From assembly GCA_029212745.1 (NCBI GenBank), contig JARGOL010000001.1, positions 16,717 to 80,716 of the forward strand: DNA of 64,000 nucleotides, read 5' to 3'. The position numbers were made by a program, and so were the translations under genes. Shown piece by piece: positions 29,219-37,465 of this stretch; the first letter of the stretch is position 1; the number at the start of each line of letters is the position of its first letter. Under the pieces are notes generated by a model, which worked only from the letters and a program-made list of their open reading frames with translations, was not told the origin of the DNA and did not search any database. This stretch comes from Alcanivoracaceae bacterium (GTDB lineage Bacteria > Pseudomonadota > Gammaproteobacteria > Pseudomonadales > Alcanivoracaceae).

Positions 29219-29665
29219 TCAGCCGCTGATACAGACACGCAGCAGCTGCGGCTGGATCGCCGGATTCCGGGCATTGTTGACACTGTACCAGCGGTTGACG
29301 AGGAATCCGACCAGCAACCCGGCCAGACCACCGGCCAGGCTCAGGTCGACACCCGCCAGATCATGGCCGGCACCGGCCAGCGCGCCCACGAACAGGGCAA
29401 CAAGGGGGAACAGGTAGACCATCAGCGCGCCACGCATCAGGGCCCCTTCGGGGATGCCGATAACCACGTGATCACCCAGTTCCGGCGTCACGCGACCATC
29501 CAGCAGCACTTCGATTCGGGCGCGGGCACCGGCCTGTTGCCGGTCCATCACCGCATGGCCACAGCCCTTGTTGGCACTGCAGCTATCACAGGCCGTGCTG
29601 CGCACGGTTTCGACCCAGATGCTGCCGGCATCCACCGCCACCACCCGGCCCTGCTCTTCAATCAT
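29219..29665 (-). CDS. rseC: SoxR-reducing / sigma-E regulatory protein RseC
   Basis: Inner-membrane protein that in E. coli modulates sigma-E activity and takes part in SoxR reduction. The 148-residue protein has an N-terminal cysteine cluster typical of RseC (ACDSCSANKGCG). Two membrane helices follow (about 80-100 and 103-122). ATG 29665 was chosen by homology; its frame is open further upstream but there lies inside rseB. It overlaps rseB by eight bases. Confidence 0.88.
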   Translation of the reverse strand: MIEEQGRVVAVDAGSIWVETVRSTACDSCSANKGCGHAVMDRQQAGARARIEVLLDGRVTPELGDHVVIGIPEGALMRGALMVYLFPLVALFVGALAGAGHDLAGVDLSLAGGLAGLLVGFLVNRWYSVNNARNPAIQPQLLRVCISG

Positions 29666-30626
29666 CACTGCCCCCGGCAAGGGACAGCTGCAAGCCGGCA
29701 AACACCTGTTCAGCAGTGGCCGGCGGCACCTCACCCACCAGCGACACGGCGAAACGGTCGCCGCCCAGCTCCACCACCCGGGTGACCAGCAGGGTCGGCC
29801 CGCGGCGCCCGACACTGTCGCGCATGGTGCGCTCGGCCAGCGGCTCGGCAAACAGGGTGAATGACGCCAGGCCATCGGAATAGGACCGCGCCGTCACCGG
29901 GTAGCCCTGTTCCAGGCGCGTGTCAGCACCCGCCTCGCGGAAACCGGCCGGCAACCAGCGCGGCTCCAGCCGCACCGGGCGCTCGCTGACCACCGCCTGC
30001 TCCACCATCGGCAGACTCTGCTCGGCAGCATTGGCAGGCGCGGCGAAATCACTCACCGCCAGTACCGGGCTGATTTCCAGACTGACGTATTCCAGTCGCT
30101 CCAGGGCCATACCGTTATGGTCCAGGGTCTCTGATTTCAGCAACAGACTGGAGGACTGGTCCAGCCACAGCCGGTAGCCAAAACGCCAGTTATCGGCTGG
30201 CACCACATCCAGCTGCCAGGCACTGCGTCCGGCCACGCGGTCGTCGCCGGCGCGCTTGACGCGGTACTGCTCGGGAATCTGTCGGGCAAGCCTGGCCTGC
30301 AGGGCCAGGGGATTGGCCTCGCCCGGGCGGGCGAAACGGGTAATGGTCTTGTCAGGGTGAACACAGATGACCTGGTCACCGTGGCGGATCAGCTCGGCCA
30401 GCTGGCCGTCCAGGTGGGTCAGGCGTTCATATTCAATGCCATCGATGGTGGCGTGGGCGATTTCCAGCGTGCTGCTCTCGGCACCGTGCTGGTAGACGAA
30501 GCGGCCGCGGTAACTGGTGTTTTCCATGGCCTCGCCCATGCGGGCGAGCAGGCTGACAGGCTCATCCGCCACTGCCGGCCCGGACAGGGCCGTCAGCAGG
30601 AACAGACTGGCCAGCCCGGCACGCAT
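29658..30626 (-). CDS. rseB: Sigma-E factor regulatory protein RseB (MucB)
   Basis: Periplasmic protein that binds the anti-sigma factor RseA and senses mislocalised lipoproteins or LPS. The 322-residue protein has a signal peptide ending AVADEP, an N-terminal lipoprotein-like fold (SYRGRFVYQHGAESSTLEI) and a smaller C-terminal domain (EPRWLPAGFRE). ATG 30626 overlaps the rseA stop as TGATG; a GTG at 30629 is possible. Second anti-sigma component of the rpoE operon. Confidence 0.93.
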   Translation of the reverse strand: MRAGLASLFLLTALSGPAVADEPVSLLARMGEAMENTSYRGRFVYQHGAESSTLEIAHATIDGIEYERLTHLDGQLAELIRHGDQVICVHPDKTITRFARPGEANPLALQARLARQIPEQYRVKRAGDDRVAGRSAWQLDVVPADNWRFGYRLWLDQSSSLLLKSETLDHNGMALERLEYVSLEISPVLAVSDFAAPANAAEQSLPMVEQAVVSERPVRLEPRWLPAGFREAGADTRLEQGYPVTARSYSDGLASFTLFAEPLAERTMRDSVGRRGPTLLVTRVVELGGDRFAVSLVGEVPPATAEQVFAGLQLSLAGGSDD

Positions 30627-31204
30627 CACTTGGCGTCCTTGTTGGCGTCCATACTGATGTAGCGCACGAAAGGCACCGGCCCCTGGCCACCCTGGCGGGC
30701 GGCGAAATCACTGTGCCGCACCATCAGGTGCTCGATGCGCGGCTCCACTGCCTGCGCCGGAGCCGCAACCCCGGAGGCGGGACGCGCCGCTGTGCTGAAA
30801 TCAGCGCCCACCAGCTCGGTGCCGGTGAACAGCCGCGACATGCGCGCGTCACCCTGTACCACCTGCGGTGTCGCGCCACTATCGCCCTGGCCCATGTACT
30901 GCCAGCCCAGCACCATGGCCATGGCCACCGATGCCGCAATACCTACCCGGGACAGGTTGGCCAGCCAGCTGGCCTGTTGACGCTCGCGCTGTTCGCCGTC
31001 CAGCCCGGCACACAGGCGGCTGGCGAAATCCGCCGGCGCCGGCGTCACGTCATGGCCCTGCATGACGTCACGGGCCAGGTGCCAGCGTGACCAGCGACCG
31101 GCATCGTCGCCATCGGCATCACGCAACAGTCGACGGCTGTCCAGTTCACTGGCTTCGCCGTCCATCAGGGCGGAAAGGTTTTCGCGGTGCATATCCTGGC
31201 TCAT
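30626..31204 (-). CDS. rseA: Anti-sigma-E factor RseA (MucA)
   Basis: Single-pass inner-membrane anti-sigma factor that holds RpoE/AlgU until DegS-type proteolysis. The 192-residue protein has a cytoplasmic N-terminal domain (ENLSALMDGEASELDSRRLL), one membrane helix at about 85-105 (VGIAASVAMAMVLGWQYMG) and a periplasmic tail. It lies 18 bases after rpoE. Confidence 0.93.
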   Translation of the reverse strand: MSQDMHRENLSALMDGEASELDSRRLLRDADGDDAGRWSRWHLARDVMQGHDVTPAPADFASRLCAGLDGEQRERQQASWLANLSRVGIAASVAMAMVLGWQYMGQGDSGATPQVVQGDARMSRLFTGTELVGADFSTAARPASGVAAPAQAVEPRIEHLMVRHSDFAARQGGQGPVPFVRYISMDANKDAK

Positions 31205-31222
31205 TGGCTCACCTGGGTCGGG

Positions 31223-31792
31223 TCAGTGGTTTTCCAGTAACGGGCGCATGGCCACGTCAATCGCTTCCCGGGCCCGGAATATCCGGGACCGTACCGTGCC
31301 AACCGGACAATCCATCACGGCGGCAATGTCTTCGTAGCTGAGACCCTCGAACTCACGCAGTGTCACTGCGGTCTTCAGCTCCTGCGGCAACGCGTCTATG
31401 GCCTTGTGAATCGTTGCCTTCAATTCATCTGACATCAACTTGGACTCCGGGGTTCCAATATCCTGCAACCCGTCTGCCCCAATAAACTGTTCTGCCTCAC
31501 TGGCGTCAATATCTGACCCTGGTGGCCGGCGGCCCTGCGCCACCAGATGGTTCTTGGCCGTGTTCACGGCAATGCGGTACAGCCAGGTATAGAACGCACT
31601 GTCACCGCGAAACCGCGGCAACGCCTTCCATGCCTTGATGAACGCTTCCTGGGCCACGTCCTGCACCTCATCCTGATCACGCACGTAACGGCTGATCAGG
31701 GCAAAGATCCGGTGCTGGTACTTGTTGACCAGGAATTCAAAGGCGCGCTGGTCGCCCTGACCGGCGCGTTTGACCAGTTCTTTTTCGGTCAC
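31223..31792 (-). CDS. rpoE: RNA polymerase sigma factor RpoE (AlgU)
   Basis: Extracytoplasmic-function sigma factor of the envelope stress response. The 189-residue protein has region 2 (AFEFLVNKYQHRIF, then DVAQEAFIKAWKALPRFRG) and region 4 (LPQELKTAVTLREFEGLSYEDIAAVM). GTG at 31792 was chosen because GGGGGA lies upstream with normal spacing; the frame remains open to a TTG at 31834 without support. A candidate sigma-E-type promoter is at 31835-31862, suggesting autoregulation. It heads the rpoE-rseABC-mucD cluster. Confidence 0.95.
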   Translation of the reverse strand: MTEKELVKRAGQGDQRAFEFLVNKYQHRIFALISRYVRDQDEVQDVAQEAFIKAWKALPRFRGDSAFYTWLYRIAVNTAKNHLVAQGRRPPGSDIDASEAEQFIGADGLQDIGTPESKLMSDELKATIHKAIDALPQELKTAVTLREFEGLSYEDIAAVMDCPVGTVRSRIFRAREAIDVAMRPLLENH

Positions 31793-31834
31793 CCATGTCC
31801 CCCGACTGGCCCGAATCCGGGCTGAATTACACAA

Positions 31835-31862
31835 TTGGACGGGCGCTGGCCGAAAAGGTTCC
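31835..31862 (-). promoter_or_regulatory. Candidate sigma-E/AlgU promoter of rpoE
   Basis: On the minus strand GGAACCT, 16 bases, then TCCAA, close to the sigma-E consensus GGAACTT-N15/16-TCnAA. It lies 43-70 bases upstream of the rpoE GTG. A separate TGCTACAAT (31884-31892), an extended -10 for the housekeeping sigma factor, lies just upstream. Confidence 0.5.
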
Positions 31863-31943
31863 CGGCGCGCGCCCGCCGGACAAATTGTAGCAGACCGTGC
31901 CGGGCCAGGCGCCCGCCATTGTCGCTGCGCTGGCGTGCGGCCC

Positions 31944-31952
31944 TGTTATACT
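31944..31952 (+). promoter_or_regulatory. Candidate extended -10 promoter of nadB
   Basis: TGTTATACT matches the extended -10 consensus, 40 bases upstream of the nadB ATG. No clear -35 is present. Confidence 0.4.
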
Positions 31953-31991
31953 CGCCGCTCGCCCGAAGACGATAAGGATGACGAGCAGTCC

Positions 31992-33620
31992 ATGGCGGTC
32001 TATCACCACGACGTACTGATCATCGGCAGCGGCGCCGCCGGCCTGACGGTGGCACTGAACCTGCCCAGCGACACCCGTGTCGCGGTCATTTCCAAGGGCG
32101 AGCTGACCCACGCCAGCACCTGGTATGCCCAGGGCGGCGTGGCCGCCGTGCTGGATGAAACCGATTCGCTGGAATCCCACATTGCCGACACCCATGTCGC
32201 CGGCGCCCACCTGTGCCATGACGACGCCGTGCGCAAGACCGTGGAAAACGGCCCCGACGCCATCCGCTGGCTGATCGACCTGGGGGTGGACTTCACCCGG
32301 CTGGACCGCGGTGACGGCGGTGAATTCGGCTACCACCTCACCCGCGAGGGCGGCCACAGCCATAGGCGCATCATCCACGCCGCCGATGCCACCGGCATCG
32401 CCATCTCGCGGGCACTGATCGACCAGACCCTCAAGCGCGACAATATCGAGTTGTTCGAAAACCGGGTGGCGGTGGACCTGCTGCTCGGCAATGAGGGCGG
32501 CGATACCCATTGCCTGGGTGCCTACATCCACGACCAGGAACAGGACCGCACCGATGTGTTCCTGGCCCGCTCCGTGGTCCTGGCCACCGGTGGTGCCAGC
32601 AAGGTGTACCTGTATACGTCGAACCCGGACGTGGCCACCGGCGATGGCATCGCCATGGCCTGGCGCGCCGGCTGCCGGGTCGCGAACATGGAATTCATGC
32701 AGTTCCACCCGACCTGCCTGTATCACCCCAAGGCCAAGTCATTCCTGGTCACGGAAGCCATCCGTGGCGAGGGCGGCCGCCTGTTCCTGCCCAACGGGCA
32801 CCGTTTTATGCCCGAGCACGACCAGCGCGCCGAACTGGCGCCGCGCGATGTCGTCGCCCGCGCCATCGACTACGAGATGAAACGTTTCGGTGTCGATTGC
32901 GTGTACCTGGACATCAGCCACCGCCCGGCGGATTTCATCATCAACCACTTCCCCACCGTGTACGCCAAATGCCTGCAGCTGGGCATCGACATCACCCGCG
33001 ACCCGATGCCGGTGGTGCCCGCCGCCCACTACACCTGCGGTGGCGTGATCACCGACATGAACGGCCAGACCGACCTGCCCGGCCTGTATGCCATCGGCGA
33101 AACGGCATTCACCGGCCTGCACGGCGCCAACCGCATGGCCAGCAATTCGCTGCTGGAATGTTTCGTCTTCGGCAAGGCCGCCAGCGAACACATCGCGCGC
33201 CACCGCGCCGACGTGCCGCTGCCTCAGACCGCCCCGGAGTGGGACGAATCACTGGTGACGGAAGCCGACGAGGACGTGGTCATCAGTCATAACTGGGATG
33301 AATTGCGGCGCTTCATGTGGGATTACGTCGGCATCGTGCGCACGGTGAAACGCCTGCAACGCGCCAAGCACCGGGCGGACCTGCTGCAGAGCGAGATCGA
33401 CGAGTACTATTCCAACTACCGCATCAGCCCCGACCTGCTGGAACTGCGTAACCTGGTAGTGATTGCCGACCTGATCATCCGCTCGGCACTGGCACGCAAG
33501 GAAAGCCGGGGCCTGCACAACATGCTGGATTTCCCCGACAGTGTGGACGCGCCAGTGGACACCGTGCTGGTGCCGGACAATGCCCGCGTGCGCAGTGACG
33601 ACCCGCGCTTTCATGGCTAG
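31992..33620 (+). CDS. nadB: L-aspartate oxidase
   Basis: FAD enzyme oxidising L-aspartate to iminoaspartate, first step of de novo NAD synthesis. The 542-residue protein has the FAD-binding GSGAAG at 12-17, the STWYAQGG segment and REGGHSHRRIIHA. The EFMQFHPT and TRDPMPVVPAAHY motifs match the succinate dehydrogenase/fumarate reductase flavoprotein fold. ATG 31992 gives the family length; the frame is open further upstream across the rpoE leader. It is divergent from rpoE, as in Pseudomonas, and overlaps ygfX tail to tail by four bases. Confidence 0.95.
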   Translation: MAVYHHDVLIIGSGAAGLTVALNLPSDTRVAVISKGELTHASTWYAQGGVAAVLDETDSLESHIADTHVAGAHLCHDDAVRKTVENGPDAIRWLIDLGVDFTRLDRGDGGEFGYHLTREGGHSHRRIIHAADATGIAISRALIDQTLKRDNIELFENRVAVDLLLGNEGGDTHCLGAYIHDQEQDRTDVFLARSVVLATGGASKVYLYTSNPDVATGDGIAMAWRAGCRVANMEFMQFHPTCLYHPKAKSFLVTEAIRGEGGRLFLPNGHRFMPEHDQRAELAPRDVVARAIDYEMKRFGVDCVYLDISHRPADFIINHFPTVYAKCLQLGIDITRDPMPVVPAAHYTCGGVITDMNGQTDLPGLYAIGETAFTGLHGANRMASNSLLECFVFGKAASEHIARHRADVPLPQTAPEWDESLVTEADEDVVISHNWDELRRFMWDYVGIVRTVKRLQRAKHRADLLQSEIDEYYSNYRISPDLLELRNLVVIADLIIRSALARKESRGLHNMLDFPDSVDAPVDTVLVPDNARVRSDDPRFHG

Positions 33621-34021
33621 CCGTCTGCAGCGATGCCCTGGCCGGCCATGCGATTGAGCCGTGCGAACGGTGCCGCCGGCAGTTCGTCGACATAGACCGT
33701 CAGCCAGCGCACCGTGCCGGCACTGCCACACCGCAGCGCCAGGCACAGCGGACACTGGAAACGGTGCAGCGGCAGTAGAGGCTCCCAGACACGGCCATCG
33801 CGGGTGACAAGCGCGAGCGTATCACCGGCAAACAGCACCGAGACCGGCACGTGCTGACGACGCCATTCCGCCAGGCACAGCAACACCAGCAACGGCACCA
33901 GGGCGACTTTCCACGGCATCATCAGTGGCCCGGTGAGCAACGCCGCCAGCACCACCGGCACAGGCCAGAGGAAAAGCCACAGCCGCCAGCGGCCGGGCGT
34001 CAGGTCATACCGGTTTGCCAA
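33617..34021 (-). CDS. YgfX/CptA-family membrane protein
   Basis: About 134 residues if it starts at TTG 34021. It has two adjacent membrane helices near the N-terminus (LWLFLWPVPVVLAALL and KVALVPLLVLLCLAEW). A basic segment with a conserved tryptophan follows, ending RWLTVYVDELP...LNRMAGQG. YgfX proteins partner SdhE; E. coli YgfX was reported as a toxin (CptA) affecting MreB/FtsZ, though that role is debated. It overlaps sdhE by 17 bases, the standard sdhE-ygfX order. There is no ATG/GTG in a suitable place, so the start is uncertain. Confidence 0.72.
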   Translation of the reverse strand: MANRYDLTPGRWRLWLFLWPVPVVLAALLTGPLMMPWKVALVPLLVLLCLAEWRRQHVPVSVLFAGDTLALVTRDGRVWEPLLPLHRFQCPLCLALRCGSAGTVRWLTVYVDELPAAPFARLNRMAGQGIAADG

Positions 34022-34262
34022 GATCGCGCAGCATGCGGTCAATGAACGTGGCCACGGTCTCATCCCCGGGCCGGGAACGTTCGGTGAACCACTCGAACAG
34101 GTCCGCGTCCTGTTCTTCCAGCAGGCTGGCAAACAGCGCCTGGTCATCAGCCGAGGCGTTGTCGAAATGGCCGTCGAGCCAGCCATTCACCACCAGGTCC
34201 ACCTCTTTCAGTCCGCGACGGCACTGCCATGCCAGGCGGCGCTTGTGCTCTGCTGCTTCCAT
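34005..34262 (-). CDS. sdhE: FAD assembly factor SdhE
   Basis: Small protein that promotes covalent flavinylation of SdhA and FrdA. The 85-residue protein has the RRGLKEVDLVV motif (residues 15-25; consensus RRGxxE) and an all-helical profile with FEWF. Normal length. It is encoded with ygfX and divergent from ygfZ; GTGTATTATG between them probably contains overlapping promoters. Confidence 0.93.
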   Translation of the reverse strand: MEAAEHKRRLAWQCRRGLKEVDLVVNGWLDGHFDNASADDQALFASLLEEQDADLFEWFTERSRPGDETVATFIDRMLRDLGKPV

Positions 34263-34357
34263 CTCGTGCCCTCGTGTTGACGTGCCAGGGGTGTATTATG
34301 CGGCTCTGGCAACACGCCTGCACCCTGCAACCAGATAACGGGAGCGTTACGCAGATC

Positions 34358-35194
34358 ATGGCCATGACTCATCCGCCCAGTGTTTGCGACCACCTCGGCA
34401 TCATTACCGTCACTGGAGAAGACGCGGAAAGTTTTCTTCAGGGGCAACTGACAAGCACCATCACCGGTCTCGCACCTGGCGACAACCGGCTTGCCATGCA
34501 CCTGAGCCTGAAGGGCCGTGCCATGGCCAGTTTTCGCGTCATTCGTACCGCCACCGGTTTTGACCTGGTGACCCCGCGCGGCAATCTGGAGGCTGCACTG
34601 AAAGGCCTGGCCAAGTATGCGCTGTTCTCGAAAGCGGAACTTGCCGAGGACACCACGCGACAGGTCATCGGCATTGGCGATGAGACACTGGCGCGGGACA
34701 GCGACGCCATCCGGCTGAGCGGGCCGGGCGAACCCCGCTGGCTGCTGCTGGGTGAGGCACCCGCAGACAGTACGGACGGCAGCGCCTGGCGACAGCAGGA
34801 AATCCTCGCCGGCGAAGCCCAGATCTATCCCGGCGGCGAAGACCTGTGGCTGCCGCAGGTGCTCAACTACGACCTGCTTGAGGGCGTTCACTTCAACAAG
34901 GGCTGCTACCTGGGCCAGGAAGTGGTGGCGCGCATGCATTTCAAGGGCAGCCTGAAACAGCGCATGCGCCGCTGGCAGTGGCCGGGCAATTCAGCCCCGG
35001 CCACCGGCACCGTGGTGCGCAACAGCGATGGCAAGGCACTCGGGGAAGTGGTTCAGGCCGTCACGACAGACGGCCAGGTGGACGCCCTGGTGGTGGTGCG
35101 ACTGGACCATGACGGCGAACTGTTCATCGACGACGTCCCCCTGGGTGCCACCGAGCAGGCGCTGCCGTATACCTTGCCGGCAGACGGCAAATAG
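34358..35194 (+). CDS. ygfZ: Folate-dependent Fe-S cluster assembly protein YgfZ
   Basis: GcvT-like protein that supports maturation or repair of certain Fe-S enzymes using tetrahydrofolate. The 278-residue protein contains the defining motif KGCYLGQEVVAR at about 187-198 (family K-G-C-Y-x-G-Q-E). The N-terminal ESFLQGQLTS segment is also typical. Start at 34358 is by homology; the second ATG at 34364 is equally possible. It is divergent from sdhE. Confidence 0.93.
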   Translation: MAMTHPPSVCDHLGIITVTGEDAESFLQGQLTSTITGLAPGDNRLAMHLSLKGRAMASFRVIRTATGFDLVTPRGNLEAALKGLAKYALFSKAELAEDTTRQVIGIGDETLARDSDAIRLSGPGEPRWLLLGEAPADSTDGSAWRQQEILAGEAQIYPGGEDLWLPQVLNYDLLEGVHFNKGCYLGQEVVARMHFKGSLKQRMRRWQWPGNSAPATGTVVRNSDGKALGEVVQAVTTDGQVDALVVVRLDHDGELFIDDVPLGATEQALPYTLPADGK

Positions 35195-35199
35195 TCTTG

Positions 35200-35372
35200 C
35201 CCTCACCCCAACCCCTCTCCCGGAGGGAGAGGGGCTAGCACAGCGCTGCCCGAACCACCTCCTCCCCCGCCGTGCGCAGCCCATGCGCTACGCCACGCGG
35301 GCACGCCCTCACCAGTGCAACTCACTGACTGGAGCGTCCCCTCTCCCCCCCGGGAGAGGGACAGGGTGAGGG
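35200..35372. repeat. REP-like palindromic intergenic repeat, copy 1
   Basis: An element bounded by imperfect inverted repeats: the left end reads CCCTCACCCCAACCCCTCTC and the right end reads GGGAGAGGGACAGGGTGAGG. An internal hairpin CCCCTCTCCC/GGGAGAGGGG lies at 35212-35234. The same ends recur at 47024-47147 with a different centre. No coding potential. It fills most of the gap between ygfZ and mmsB and could fold into strong stems in either transcript. Confidence 0.8.
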
Positions 35373-35435
35373 CCCCACCGGGAGAGGAAAGGCCTGACCG
35401 CAATAACGGGCTGTCAGATCACCCCGAGCCCCCCT

Positions 35436-36323
35436 TCAGTCCAACGTCGCAAACAACCGCTGAATACTGGAGAAATCCAGCCGCCCGTTGCCCTGGCTGC
35501 CATGCATGCCGTACAGACTCTTGGCCAGAGAACCCATGGGCGTGCGCGAGCCTTTCGCCAGTGCCGTTTCCAGTGCCAGGGTCAGGTCCTTGTTCATCAG
35601 GTCGACGGCGAAACCACCGGCGTACTCCTTGGCCGAAGGCACGTTCTCCATCACCCCCGGCCAGGGGTTGTACACCTCCAGCGACCAGTTGCGCCCGGAG
35701 CTGGCCAGCATGATGTCACTGAGCACCTTGGGATCCAGGCCATTGTCCGCACCCAGCTGCAACGCCTCACACGTGCCCAGCATATGAATGGCCAGCAGCA
35801 TGTTGTTGCAAATCTTGGCCACCTGACCGGCGCCGTGGTCACCGGCATGGAAAACGTTCTTGCCCATGGCCTCGAGTACCGGCCAGGCCGCCTCCACGGC
35901 CGCCGTTGCGCCACCGCAGATAAAGGTCAGCGTGCCCGCGGTGGCACCGCCAACACCACCGGAGACCGGCGCATCAATCACGCGATGGCCGCTCTTCGCG
36001 GCGGCCGACGCCAGCGCCGCCGTGGTATCGGTATCAATGGTGGAGCAATCAATCACCAGCGCCTCGGTGCTGATATGCGCCAACGCCCCCTGCTCCCCCA
36101 GATACAACCCGGCCACCGCCTTGCCCGACGGCAGCATGGAGATCACCACCTCCGCCCCTTCCACGGTATGCGCCACATCGCGCCCGGCGTCGCACCCTGC
36201 CTGCTGCGCCTGGGCCACCAGCTCGGCGGACAGATCAAAAGCACGAACCTCGTGACCAGCTTTCACCAGATTGGCGGCCATCGGCCCACCCATGTTGCCT
36301 ACACCAAAAAATCCGATTTTCAT
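35436..36323 (-). CDS. mmsB: 3-hydroxyisobutyrate dehydrogenase
   Basis: NAD-dependent oxidation of 3-hydroxyisobutyrate to methylmalonate semialdehyde in valine degradation. The 295-residue protein has the N-terminal GFFGVGNMGGPMAANL Rossmann signature. Substrate-site DAPVSGGVGGATAG (about 116-129) and the catalytic lysine in GQVAKICNNML are present. ATG 36323 has GGAGGA upstream and overlaps the hydrolase stop by four bases. It is the last gene of mmsA-acyl-CoA dehydrogenase-hydrolase-mmsB. Confidence 0.95.
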   Translation of the reverse strand: MKIGFFGVGNMGGPMAANLVKAGHEVRAFDLSAELVAQAQQAGCDAGRDVAHTVEGAEVVISMLPSGKAVAGLYLGEQGALAHISTEALVIDCSTIDTDTTAALASAAAKSGHRVIDAPVSGGVGGATAGTLTFICGGATAAVEAAWPVLEAMGKNVFHAGDHGAGQVAKICNNMLLAIHMLGTCEALQLGADNGLDPKVLSDIMLASSGRNWSLEVYNPWPGVMENVPSAKEYAGGFAVDLMNKDLTLALETALAKGSRTPMGSLAKSLYGMHGSQGNGRLDFSSIQRLFATLD

Positions 36324-37429
36324 AAATCCTCCAGCGGGTGCGTATCGGTGGGGCAATCAAAGAAACCGGCGACGTACTCGGCCGGCAACTGGCCCGGGTC
36401 TTCAAAGCGGAAATCCGGCGCGCCGTCCTTGTCGATCAGCAGGGCGCGCACGCCCTCGCGGAAGTCCGCGTGCATGGCACACTGCACGGCGACAATCCAT
36501 TCCATCTGGAACACTTCGCGCACGGACTTTTGCCGGGCGCGGCGCTGGCACTCCCACACCAGCCAGGCCGTCTGCGCACATCCCTTCTTCAGGGTGGCCA
36601 CGGCCTTGCCCAGCCATTTGTCGTCACTGTCCAGCGCGGTGATGCGATCAACCAGCAGCGGCAAGCTGTCGGCATCACACAGGGTGTTGATCAAATCAAA
36701 GTGCTCGCGCACCGGGCTGTACGGCAGGGCATCGGCCGGTAACTGGTGCTGGCGCAGGATGGCCGACACCGCGCCGTAGTCATCGGCGCCGCCGGACCAT
36801 TCCGTGCCGCTGAGGGCATCAAGCACCGACGCCTTGGTGTCATGGGGCAGCACGCGGTCAGCCAGGCCGACAAACACTGCGTCATGGGCATTGATATTGG
36901 CCCCGGTAAGCCCGAGGAACAGCCCGGTGCGGCCGGGCATGCGTGACAGGAACCAGCTGCCGCCGACATCAGGAAACAGGCCAATGGTGATTTCCGGCAT
37001 GGCAATACGGCTCTGCTCGGTAACCACCCGGTGGGAACAGCCGGACAGCAGGCCCAGGCCGCCACCCATGACAATACCGTGGCCCCAGCACAACAGCGGC
37101 TTGCCAAAACTGTGCAGCAGGTAATCAAGCCGGTACTCACGCCCGAAAAACTGCTCGGCGTAGTCCACCCGCTCGCCCACCGGCGTCTCGGCCATGGCGT
37201 GGTAGAGCTTGACGATATCACCGCCGGCGCAGAAGGCTTTCTCGCCTTCGGCGTCGAGCACCACGGCGGCGATGTTGTCATCGGACTGCCAGATGCGCAG
37301 CTGCTCATCGAGCAAGTCGATCATCTCCAGTGACAGGGAGTTCAGCGCCTTGGGGGCATTCAGGGTGGCAATGCCCACCTGTTTGCCGCCGCCACTGTCA
37401 CGTGTCTGGAAAACTACCGGTGACGTCAT
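36320..37429 (-). CDS. 3-hydroxyisobutyryl-CoA hydrolase
   Basis: Crotonase-fold thioesterase releasing 3-hydroxyisobutyrate from its CoA ester in valine catabolism. The 369-residue length and motifs (LNAPKALNSLS, FCAGGDIVKLYH, GIVMGGGLGLL, PEITIGLFPDVGG) fit HIBCH. It is more typical of the hydrolase than of the shorter enoyl-CoA hydratases. Operon context between isobutyryl-CoA dehydrogenase and mmsB supports the assignment. No enoyl-CoA hydratase of normal length is present in the cluster. Confidence 0.93.
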   Translation of the reverse strand: MTSPVVFQTRDSGGGKQVGIATLNAPKALNSLSLEMIDLLDEQLRIWQSDDNIAAVVLDAEGEKAFCAGGDIVKLYHAMAETPVGERVDYAEQFFGREYRLDYLLHSFGKPLLCWGHGIVMGGGLGLLSGCSHRVVTEQSRIAMPEITIGLFPDVGGSWFLSRMPGRTGLFLGLTGANINAHDAVFVGLADRVLPHDTKASVLDALSGTEWSGGADDYGAVSAILRQHQLPADALPYSPVREHFDLINTLCDADSLPLLVDRITALDSDDKWLGKAVATLKKGCAQTAWLVWECQRRARQKSVREVFQMEWIVAVQCAMHADFREGVRALLIDKDGAPDFRFEDPGQLPAEYVAGFFDCPTDTHPLEDL

Positions 37430-37465
37430 TACTTGTTCCTTCTGACAATATTCGCGGGCAGGAAA

